Of a stretch of 5,661 nucleotides of DNA, positions 1-5,661 are shown piece after piece (position 1 is the first letter of the stretch; each line of letters begins with the position of its first letter). Source of the stretch: DASRVA01 sp050732935 (lineage in GTDB: Bacteria > Gemmatimonadota > Gemmatimonadetes > JACCXV01 > JAHWKZ01); contig JBOHRW010000113.1 of NCBI GenBank assembly GCA_050732935.1, positions 1-5,661 of the forward strand, read 5' to 3'. Made by a program: the position numbers and the translations under genes. The notes beneath the pieces were generated by a model. The model made no database searches. It was not told the DNA's origin and was given only the letters and a program-made list of their open reading frames with translations.

Positions 1-363
1 GTAGAGGAGAAGGCTGTCGCCGGGGGAGGTCCGCAGGCTGCTCGGGCTCCGGTACTCCCCCGGCCCCTCGCCCTTCCGGCCGACGTTTCGCAGGAGACGT
101 CCCTGGGAGTCCAGCAGAAGGATCCCCGCATTCTCGTCGGACAGGTAGACTCGCCCCTGGGAGTCGACGGCGAGGTCGATCACCCGGCTCAGGAGCAGAT
201 CGGGCGAGCTCCGCCACGCCTCGCGAACGCTAAGCGAGGGGACGCCATCCCCCTCGCCGGAAGGCTCGTCCGGTCTTTCACTCGGGCGAGTGCAAGCCAC
301 TGCGAGAGCGATCGTCACGATAGCGCTCACCCAGACAAGCCTCCGGTCCGGCAGACGAATCAT
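1..363 (-). CDS. Six-bladed beta-propeller (NHL-like) lipoprotein, C-terminus cut by window edge
   Basis: The frame opens at ATG 363-361 and stays open for 121 codons to the left edge, so only the N-terminus is present. Residues 1-23 look like a lipoprotein signal peptide: a basic start with Arg7 and Arg8, a hydrophobic stretch (about 9-22) and a lipobox ending ALAVAC with Cys24 as the expected lipidation site. A Pro/Glu/Gly-rich linker (about 26-43) follows. From about residue 60 there are propeller strands, VIDLAVDSQGRVYLSD and then a second DSQGR at 85-89, followed by VGRKGEGPGEY at 94-104, which is a hallmark of the bacterial '6-bladed beta-propeller' family. The protein is probably anchored in a membrane and faces the periplasm. 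Its ligand is unknown. The start overlaps the stop of the RND pump gene by 4 bases and no Shine-Dalgarno precedes it, so it is probably translated by reinitiation from the pump message. The family assignment is fairly firm; any role in efflux is inference from position only. Confidence 0.85.
   Translation of the reverse strand, partial: MIRLPDRRLVWVSAIVTIALAVACTRPSERPDEPSGEGDGVPSLSVREAWRSSPDLLLSRVIDLAVDSQGRVYLSDENAGILLLDSQGRLLRNVGRKGEGPGEYRSPSSLRTSPGDSLLLY
291..363 (-). other. Lipoprotein signal peptide and lipobox of the beta-propeller protein
   Basis: Residues 1-24 run from a basic start (Arg3, Arg7, Arg8) through a hydrophobic core, VWVSAIVTIALAVA, to Cys24. The lipobox A-V-A-C has Ala at -3, Val at -2 and Ala at -1, which is acceptable for signal peptidase II though not the ideal L-A/S-G/A-C. 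The residues after Cys24 (TRPSE) carry no Asp at +2, so the E. coli inner-membrane retention rule would not apply. Confidence 0.75.
360..363 (-). other. ATGA start/stop overlap between pump B and the beta-propeller lipoprotein
   Basis: Read on the minus strand, ATG (363-361) begins the lipoprotein and TGA (362-360) ends pump B. The preceding bases (GGCCGGACTTCCGCG) show no strong Shine-Dalgarno, so reinitiation is the likely way this start is used. This overlap supports the ATG as the true start and places the lipoprotein in the pump operon. Confidence 0.87.
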
Positions 364-3300
364 CGCGGAAGTCCGGCCCGCGCGGGCTCGGCAAGAACGT
401 AAAGTGCCGGGATCGTCACCAGGACGAGAAGCGTCGAGGCGACCAGGCCGCCCATCGTGGCCAGGGCGAGCGCGCGCCAGAGACCCTCGGTGCCGGGCTC
501 CGTGAACACGACGAGCGGCAGCATCCCCAGCACCGTCGTCCCGGTCGTCATGAGGATCGGCCGCACGCGGTCCAGCGTCCCCTGCAGGGCCGCCGTCTCG
601 AGCGGGAGGGCAGGCCCGTCGGCGCCCCGACGAAGTGCCCCGATCCGATCGACCACGAGGATCGCGTTGTTGACGACGATTCCGGCCATCATGACGACCC
701 CGATCCAGGCCTCGCGGGTGAACGTCTCGCCCAGATAGAAGTAGAGCAGGAAGACGCCGATCAGGGCGAGCGGCACGGCGGCCAGCACGACGAGCGGCGC
801 TCGCAAGGACTCGAAGAGCGCCGCCGTCACCATATAGACGAGGAGGATCGCGAGCGCAACGACCAGCGCGAGCTGGGCTCGCTCCCCCTCCTCGTACTCC
901 CAGAAGGAGCGCTCCGCCTCGAGCGCGTAGCCGGCCGGAAGGACCGTCGCCTGGACGACGGCGTCCCGGACGCGGTCGCCGAGCTTTCTGGGTCCCCGGA
1001 ACTCGTAGGTCACGATCCGCTGGTACTGCTGGTCCTCGCGGACGATCCGGCCCAGCGTCCCCCGCTCACCGATCGCCGCCACGTCGGCCACGCGCACGGG
1101 ACCTCCGTCATCGGTCGTGACGATGAGATCCAGAAGACTCCGCACGTCCGACTCCTCGGCCCCCTCGATCTTGAGCGAAAGATCGACCTCCTCGCCGGCC
1201 ACGGTGGCCACGTCACGGGTGAGCTGGCCGCGCGTGTAGGCCGAGACCCGCCCCAGGAGATCTTCCGCCGTCAGGCCATAGCCCGCCAGGCGACTGCGAT
1301 CGGGCTCCAGGACGAGCTCGGTCTCCTTGTCGCGCTCGAACCAGAAGCCGGCGGCGTCGGGGTCGACGTCGCGGATCCGCGGGAAGCGCTTCAGCCGTGC
1401 GGCCAGGTCATCAGCCATCCGCTCCAGCTCCTCGTAGTCGTAGCCCTTGAGCTCCAGGCTGTAGCTGGGTGGCGCGCCGCCGCCACCGTAGAACGTGGGG
1501 CCGAATCCGAACACCCGGACCTCGGCCCCGCCGAACGTGTGGGAGAACGCGACCAGCCGCTCCTTGACCGCCAGCGGGATCCAGGTGGCGGTGAGGGAGT
1601 CGGGGAACGTCACGTGGATCGAGGCGTGCTCGGGACGGACTCGCGTGACAAAGCGCTCCACCTCGGGAAGCTCCACGAGGCGGGCCTCCACCCGGCGCGT
1701 GATCTCGTCCGTCCGCTCGAGCTCGGCTCCGCGTGGCATCGTGATCTGGACGCTGAGATACGTCTCCTCTCCCCAGCCGGCCCACGTGCGGCCGCGCGGC
1801 ACCTTCTCGACGAAGAGCCAGGCGCTCCCTGCGAGAAGGAGAAACGCCGCTCCGACGGTCGGCCAGGGGTGCCTGACGGTCCACGCCACGGCGTCGCGAT
1901 AGAAGTCGCGCGGGCGCAGGGCCCGCAGGCCTGCCATGCCCGACCGAACTCCCGGGGACCCCGCCACCGCACTCTCCGACCCGGGATCGTGCCTCGGAAG
2001 GCGAGCATGGAGGGCAGGAATCAGGGTGAACCCGGCAGCCAGGCTTACCAGGAGCGCCAGCCCGACCGTCACCGCGAACGGCACGTAATAGGCGCGCAGC
2101 TCCCCCTGGAGATAGAGGAATGGCAAGAATACGATGACGTTCGTCAAGGTCGCGGCCAGGACCGGTTGTACCATCTGACGCGCACCGGCGTGAGCGTCGC
2201 GCCGCGCCTCGATCGATTCCAGCACTACGATCCCGTTGTCGTCCATGAGCCCGAGCCCCATCGCGAGACCAGCCAGCGTGAGGAGGTTGAGCGAAAGCCC
2301 GCTCAGCGCCATGAGATTCAGGGTCACCAGGACGCTCGCCACGATGGTCCCGAACAGAAGGAGCGCCGGTCGCCAGCGGCGGAAGGCGACGAGGAGGACC
2401 AGTAGCACGAGCGCCGCCGAGAGAATCGCCCGGTCGCGGAGGTCGGAGAGCTGCTCGCGGATCCTCTCGCTGCCGTCGTAGTCCTCGATCACGCGGTAGC
2501 CGGCGGGAAGCATGCGGCTTAGCTCCTCCAGACGCCCTCTGACCCGGTCGACCACTTCGATCGCGTTCGATCCGGGTTGGCGGTAGACATACAGCGAGAC
2601 GCCGGGAACCCCGTCCACGCGGTGGAAATCGGGCGGGTCGGCGAAGGTGAGGACGACGGCGGCCAGATCGCCGAGCCGGACGGCGGGCCGGCCCGGCGCC
2701 GCGGGCCGCACCACCAGCGATTCCACGTCGGGGACTCCCTCGGCCCGGTCCTCGATCGCGATCGTGTACTCGAGTCCGTTCCGGCGAAGCGAGCCGCCCG
2801 TATCGGTGATGTTGAGGCCGGCGGCGAGAGCCTGCCGAACGTCGTCCGGCGCAAGGCCGAGGGCCGCGGCGCGACCGGGATCGAGCCGCACCCGCAGCTC
2901 GCGCCCGGTCCCCCCCGCCACGGGCACGGCGCTAACCCCCGGCACCGCCGCCAGCTCGGGGGCCAGCTCCTCCTCGGCGTACTCGCGGAGCGCCCCCAGC
3001 ACACCCGGGGCGGCCAGCGTGTAGACGAGAAGCGCCCGGCTCCCTTCGGCGAATTCGTCCGGGACCCACGGCTCGACCTCGGGCCGAAAGACGCCCGCGG
3101 GAAGGTCCGGGCCGAGCGCCGCCAGACGCTCCCCAAGCTCCAGCCGGGCGAACTCCATGTCGGTCCCGGGCGCGAACTCGACAGTCACCGCCGAGCGCTG
3201 GGGGTACGAGGTCGAGCTCACCGAGCGGACGCCGCGGACTTCCTGCGCGGCGGCCTCGATCGGCGAGGTAACGAACGCCTCGACCTGCTCGGGCGAGGCG

Positions 3301-3452
3301 CCCGGCCAGAAGGTCTGGACCTCGAGCCGGGGGAACTCGACGTTGGGGAGAAGCTCGAGCGGCATCTGGGTGGCGCTCGCGACCCCGAGCGCGGCCAGGC
3401 AACCGAAGGCCATCACGGTGGCCACCGGGCGGCGGATCGCGAGACGGATCAC
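360..3452 (-). CDS. RND-superfamily efflux transporter, HAE-1/AcrB type (pump B), complete
   Basis: This is a 1030-residue inner-membrane proton-driven transporter, the normal length for AcrB-like RND proteins. The order is classic: TM1 (about 10-30), a first periplasmic porter region (about 35-335, with the FWPGASPEQVE segment near the start), TM2-TM6 (about 340-482), a cytoplasmic loop (about 483-529), TM7 (about 530-548), a second periplasmic region (about 560-855), and TM8-TM12 (about 858-1022). TM4 reads GLMDDNGIVVLES, with Asp405 and Asn406 aligning to AcrB Asp407 and Asp408. TM10 reads GIVVNNAIL, with Asn928 at the AcrB Lys940 position. TM11 keeps RVRPILMT (Arg962, Thr969). The GTG start at 3452 was chosen because IRLAIRRPVATV is the usual RND N-terminus and because it overlaps the previous stop as GTGA. 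A GTG five codons earlier (3467) is possible, and the ATG at residue 14 would cut into TM1. No clear Shine-Dalgarno is seen. The substrate cannot be told from sequence: drugs, lipids, metals or other compounds remain open, although the TM4 motif favours the HAE over the heavy-metal class. Confidence 0.96.
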   Translation of the reverse strand: MIRLAIRRPVATVMAFGCLAALGVASATQMPLELLPNVEFPRLEVQTFWPGASPEQVEAFVTSPIEAAAQEVRGVRSVSSTSYPQRSAVTVEFAPGTDMEFARLELGERLAALGPDLPAGVFRPEVEPWVPDEFAEGSRALLVYTLAAPGVLGALREYAEEELAPELAAVPGVSAVPVAGGTGRELRVRLDPGRAAALGLAPDDVRQALAAGLNITDTGGSLRRNGLEYTIAIEDRAEGVPDVESLVVRPAAPGRPAVRLGDLAAVVLTFADPPDFHRVDGVPGVSLYVYRQPGSNAIEVVDRVRGRLEELSRMLPAGYRVIEDYDGSERIREQLSDLRDRAILSAALVLLVLLVAFRRWRPALLLFGTIVASVLVTLNLMALSGLSLNLLTLAGLAMGLGLMDDNGIVVLESIEARRDAHAGARQMVQPVLAATLTNVIVFLPFLYLQGELRAYYVPFAVTVGLALLVSLAAGFTLIPALHARLPRHDPGSESAVAGSPGVRSGMAGLRALRPRDFYRDAVAWTVRHPWPTVGAAFLLLAGSAWLFVEKVPRGRTWAGWGEETYLSVQITMPRGAELERTDEITRRVEARLVELPEVERFVTRVRPEHASIHVTFPDSLTATWIPLAVKERLVAFSHTFGGAEVRVFGFGPTFYGGGGAPPSYSLELKGYDYEELERMADDLAARLKRFPRIRDVDPDAAGFWFERDKETELVLEPDRSRLAGYGLTAEDLLGRVSAYTRGQLTRDVATVAGEEVDLSLKIEGAEESDVRSLLDLIVTTDDGGPVRVADVAAIGERGTLGRIVREDQQYQRIVTYEFRGPRKLGDRVRDAVVQATVLPAGYALEAERSFWEYEEGERAQLALVVALAILLVYMVTAALFESLRAPLVVLAAVPLALIGVFLLYFYLGETFTREAWIGVVMMAGIVVNNAILVVDRIGALRRGADGPALPLETAALQGTLDRVRPILMTTGTTVLGMLPLVVFTEPGTEGLWRALALATMGGLVASTLLVLVTIPALYVLAEPARAGLPR
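2235..2246 (-). other. TM4 proton-relay site of pump B (Met403-Asp404-Asp405-Asn406)
   Basis: The codons read ATG GAC GAC AAC on the minus strand and are followed by GIVVLES. Aligned on IVVLE, Asp405 falls on AcrB Asp407 and Asn406 on Asp408, while Asp404 occupies the position normally held by Val406. The acidic pair is therefore present but shifted one residue toward the N-terminus. The alignment is by eye against the remembered AcrB motif. Confidence 0.8.
3449..3452 (-). other. GTGA start/stop overlap between pump A and pump B
   Basis: Read on the minus strand, GTG (3452-3450) begins pump B and TGA (3451-3449) ends pump A. The message just upstream, ending in ACCCGGCC, has no convincing Shine-Dalgarno. 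Overlaps of this kind usually mean translational coupling by termination and reinitiation, which would keep the two pump subunits at linked levels. The overlap is seen directly; the coupling is inferred. Confidence 0.85.
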
Positions 3453-5661
3453 GGCCGGGTCATCCACTGGTAGAAGACGGGCACGACGAAGAGGACGAGC
3501 GCGGTCGATGTGATCATCCCGCCGATCACGGCGATCGCCAGCGGCGACCTGAGCTCCGCCCCGCTTCCGAGCCCGATCGCCATCGGGAGTAGGCCCAGGA
3601 TGGTCGTGACCGACGTCATCACAATGGGCCGGAGCCGCGCCCGGCCCGCCTCTTCGATCGCCGCGCGGACGGGGAGGCCGGCAGCCCGCGCCTGCTGGAT
3701 GAAGTCGACCTTGACGATTGCATTGTTGACGGCGATCCCCGCCAGGACCACGATCCCGATCAGGCTCATCGTGTTTAGGCCGCTCCCCGCGAGGGTGAGG
3801 AGGAGGATCGCGCCGATCAGGGAGAGGGGCACGGCCAGGAGGATGACGAAGGGCAGGACGAGCGACTCGAACTGGGCGGCCAGGATCATGTAGATGAGAA
3901 GAAGCGCGAGCACGAACGCGAACCCGAGCCCACGGAAGCTCCGCCGGAGCTCTTCTCCGCCGCCCCCCACCTCGAGCCTCGCGCCGTCCGTGAGATCGAC
4001 GCCCCGGAGCGCTTCCTCCACCGTCTCGATCGCCCCCGAGAGACCACCCTCCACGACGTCGGCCGTCACCGGGACGACCCGTTCCTGGTTCTCGCGGCGG
4101 ATGGCCGTCGGACCGGCGGCCTCCTCGACCTCGACCAGGAGCCGGAGCGGAACGCCGTCCACCGAGCTCGCGAGGATCCGGTCCAGGTCGCGGCGCTCCT
4201 CCTCGCCCGCGCGCACGACGACCGGCACCCGGCGGTCGAAGTCCACGAACCGGGTGGCGATCCGGCCGCGCGTCCGGTCGGTCAGCGCCGAGACAACCTG
4301 CTCGACCTCCAGCCCGTGACGGGCGATCGCGCCGCGATCGAGGGAGATCCGGATCTCGGGGTGCGCCTCTTCGAGGCCGGAGGCCACGTCGGCCAGCATG
4401 GGGAGCACCGTCAGGCGCCGCGCGACCTCCCCGGCGACCCGACCGAGCGTCTCCCGATCCTCGCCGCGGACCTCGACCGCCAGATCCGCCTCCGCCGTCC
4501 CGAGGACGGTCCCGAGCTCGGTCGCGGCACCGGTCTCGAGGGCCAGAGCACCGGGCGGAAGGTCGTCGAAGGCCCGGCGCAGGCCGGTCATGATCTCGCG
4601 GGTCGGATCGCCGCCCGATTCCAGCCGGACATCCAGGACTGCCGTGTGGGACCCTCTCTCCGCGGCCCGCGCCGCCTCGGCCGCCGAGGCCTGGCCGACT
4701 CGCGTCAGGACCGCCTCGACATCGGGCTGATCGCGGAGCCATCCGTCCAGTCGAAGGGCAATCGCCTCGGTCCGCTCGATGGGGGTTCCCGGGGAGAGGG
4801 TCAGCCGTGCCGTGAAGGCACGCTGATCCACCTCGGGCAGGATGTCCCGCGGAAGAAGGAAGGCCACGACCAGCGCCACGGCGAAAGCGCCCGCCGTCCA
4901 CGCCAGGACGCTCCGCGGCCGGTCGAGAGCCTGGGCGAGCGCCCGTTCGTAGGCGGCCGCGACCCTCGCGAATCCGGCTTCGAAGGGGGCCAGCCAGCGG
5001 CTCAAGACACCGCCTGGATTTCCCTGCGGATCATCGTCCGGCCAGGGGCCCGGTTCGTCGGCCGGGGCTAGCTCGCCGCCCCCGCCAGTGTATCCGGCAT
5101 CCTCCTTCCGCGCCCTGAGTCGCGAGGCAATCACCGGGAGCAGCATGAGGGCGACCAGGAGCGATGCCAGGAGCGAGAACGTCACCGCCAGCGCGAGCTC
5201 CCCGAACAGCGCCCCTGCCAGCCCCGGCACGTAGAGGATGGGTCCGAAGACGGCGATCGTGGTGAGCGTGGAGGCGGTGATCGCCCCCTGCACCTCTTCC
5301 GCTCCCCGCACCGCGGCCTGGTCGGCCGGGAGTCCCCGCTCACGGTGCCGGAACGTGTTCTCGAGCACGACGATCGAGGCGTCGACCAGCATCCCGACTC
5401 CGAGGGCGAGCCCGCCCAGGCTCATGATGTCGAGCGAGACCCCGCTGAAATAGAGAAGCACGAAGGCCGCCACGACCGAGATCGGGATCGCGAGGGCGAG
5501 AACGCCCGGCCAGCGCGGATCCCTGAGGAAAGGAAAAAGGACGAGGTAGGCGAACAGTCCGCCCAGAACGAGCGCCCAGACCACGTTGCCGATCGCCGCA
5601 GTGATGAATCCGGCCTGGGCGGTCACGGTGGCGAGCTCGATGCCCGGGAACTGCCGCTCCA
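3449..5661 (-). CDS. RND-superfamily efflux transporter, HAE-1/AcrB type (pump A), N-terminus cut by window edge
   Basis: The frame is open to the right edge; the first full codon is 5659-5657 and 736 residues plus TGA are visible. The GTG at 5626-5624 is not the real start, because the codons before it read ERQFPGIELATVTAQ, a normal RND sequence just ahead of TM2. By comparison with AcrB about 310 residues are missing (TM1 and the first porter region). Visible parts are TM2-TM4 (about 22-98 of the fragment), TM5-TM6, an acidic Gly/Pro-rich cytoplasmic loop (about 5005-5122), TM7 (RSVLAWTAGAFAVALVV), the second periplasmic region with LPEVDQRAFTARLTLSPGT, and TM8-TM12 with YMILAAQFESLVLPF. 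TM4 reads GMLVDASIVVLEN: the first Asp is kept and the second is Ala. TM10 reads AGIAVNNAIVKVDF, with Asn at the AcrB Lys940 site. TM11 keeps RLRPIVMT. These motifs resemble the SwrC-like branch of HAE-1 pumps. It is the promoter-proximal pump of the pair seen here and probably shares one message with pump B. The substrate is unknown. Confidence 0.96.
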   Translation of the reverse strand, partial: ERQFPGIELATVTAQAGFITAAIGNVVWALVLGGLFAYLVLFPFLRDPRWPGVLALAIPISVVAAFVLLYFSGVSLDIMSLGGLALGVGMLVDASIVVLENTFRHRERGLPADQAAVRGAEEVQGAITASTLTTIAVFGPILYVPGLAGALFGELALAVTFSLLASLLVALMLLPVIASRLRARKEDAGYTGGGGELAPADEPGPWPDDDPQGNPGGVLSRWLAPFEAGFARVAAAYERALAQALDRPRSVLAWTAGAFAVALVVAFLLPRDILPEVDQRAFTARLTLSPGTPIERTEAIALRLDGWLRDQPDVEAVLTRVGQASAAEAARAAERGSHTAVLDVRLESGGDPTREIMTGLRRAFDDLPPGALALETGAATELGTVLGTAEADLAVEVRGEDRETLGRVAGEVARRLTVLPMLADVASGLEEAHPEIRISLDRGAIARHGLEVEQVVSALTDRTRGRIATRFVDFDRRVPVVVRAGEEERRDLDRILASSVDGVPLRLLVEVEEAAGPTAIRRENQERVVPVTADVVEGGLSGAIETVEEALRGVDLTDGARLEVGGGGEELRRSFRGLGFAFVLALLLIYMILAAQFESLVLPFVILLAVPLSLIGAILLLTLAGSGLNTMSLIGIVVLAGIAVNNAIVKVDFIQQARAAGLPVRAAIEEAGRARLRPIVMTSVTTILGLLPMAIGLGSGAELRSPLAIAVIGGMITSTALVLFVVPVFYQWMTRP
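5378..5383 (-). other. TM4 proton-relay site of pump A (Asp-Ala)
   Basis: GAC GCC encodes Asp-Ala within GMLVDASIVVLEN. The Asp aligns with AcrB Asp407 and the Ala with Asp408, so only one carboxylate remains at the canonical site. Related HAE-1 pumps often have Asn or Ser-rich variants here (VDNS), so this is a divergence within the family and not a sign of a dead gene. Confidence 0.8.

Noticed and set aside
325..363. Tat-type signal in the lipoprotein because of Arg7-Arg8
   Set aside because: The pair is in DRRLVWV, which lacks the S/T-R-R-x-F-L-K pattern; an ordinary Sec lipoprotein signal explains it.
290..505. Short plus-strand open frame across the pump B and lipoprotein junction
   Set aside because: It covers two well-supported minus-strand genes and is Arg/Ala/Pro-rich with no motif.
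1539..2405. Open frame of 288 codons on the plus strand
   Set aside because: It is antisense to pump B, rich in Arg, Gly, Gln and Asp without any domain pattern, and typical of shadow frames in GC-rich genes.
2577..3473. Open frame of 298 codons on the plus strand
   Set aside because: It is antisense to pump B and has no recognisable motif or hydrophobic segment; the opposite strand carries clear porter-domain sequence.
3453..4901. The pump B frame stays open for 483 codons upstream of its start, so it could be read as a 1513-residue fused protein.
   Set aside because: The extra part is Arg/Gly/Pro-rich low-complexity sequence lying over pump A in another frame. It has no RND features and reflects high G+C at codon third positions. 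The recognisable RND N-terminus begins at the GTG at 3452.
4316..5071. Open frame of 251 codons on the plus strand
   Set aside because: It is antisense to the second periplasmic region of pump A, with shadow-type composition and no family features.
5624..5626. GTG as the start of pump A
   Set aside because: In-frame codons before it encode conserved RND sequence (FPGIEL) and the frame has no stop up to the edge, so the true start lies outside the window.
1..5661. Promoters, terminators, tRNA genes, CRISPR arrays, insertion sequences or attachment sites
   Set aside because: The whole window is coding with overlapping genes; no T-rich hairpin ends, tRNA-like folds, regular repeats or inverted terminal repeats were seen by eye.

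Overview
The window is a dense, GC-rich stretch read entirely from the minus strand. It holds parts or all of three consecutive genes with no intergenic space. The high G+C, GTG starts and 4-base gene overlaps fit a GC-rich Gram-negative-type bacterium. A lipoprotein with the 'GEGPGE' beta-propeller signature, next to RND pumps, suggests lineages such as Gemmatimonadota, Acidobacteriota or Eisenbacteria-like phyla. That taxonomic guess is an inference with low confidence.

Layout in the direction of transcription (right to left). Positions 5661 to 3449 carry an RND-superfamily inner-membrane transporter of HAE-1/AcrB type whose N-terminus lies beyond the right edge (pump A). Positions 3452 to 360 carry a second, complete RND transporter of 1030 residues (pump B). 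Its GTG start overlaps the pump A stop as GTGA. Positions 363 to 1 carry the first 121 residues of a lipoprotein that begins a six-bladed beta-propeller, cut by the left edge. Its ATG overlaps the pump B stop as ATGA. No promoter, terminator, RNA gene, repeat array or mobile element is visible, and no stretch is free of coding sequence.

The two pumps are clearly different paralogues, not a recent duplication. Tandem RND genes can form mixed trimers (known for MdtB/MdtC), so a heteromeric pump is a reasonable hypothesis. A membrane-fusion (HlyD-like) protein and an outer-membrane channel would be expected outside the window, most likely upstream of pump A. Both pumps depart from the AcrB proton-relay residues: the first TM4 aspartate is kept, the second is Ala (pump A) or Asn (pump B), and the TM10 lysine is Asn in both. 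The tightly coupled beta-propeller lipoprotein is the least expected partner. I see no evidence of a wholly new system; the points worth a second look are this gene trio and the altered proton relay.
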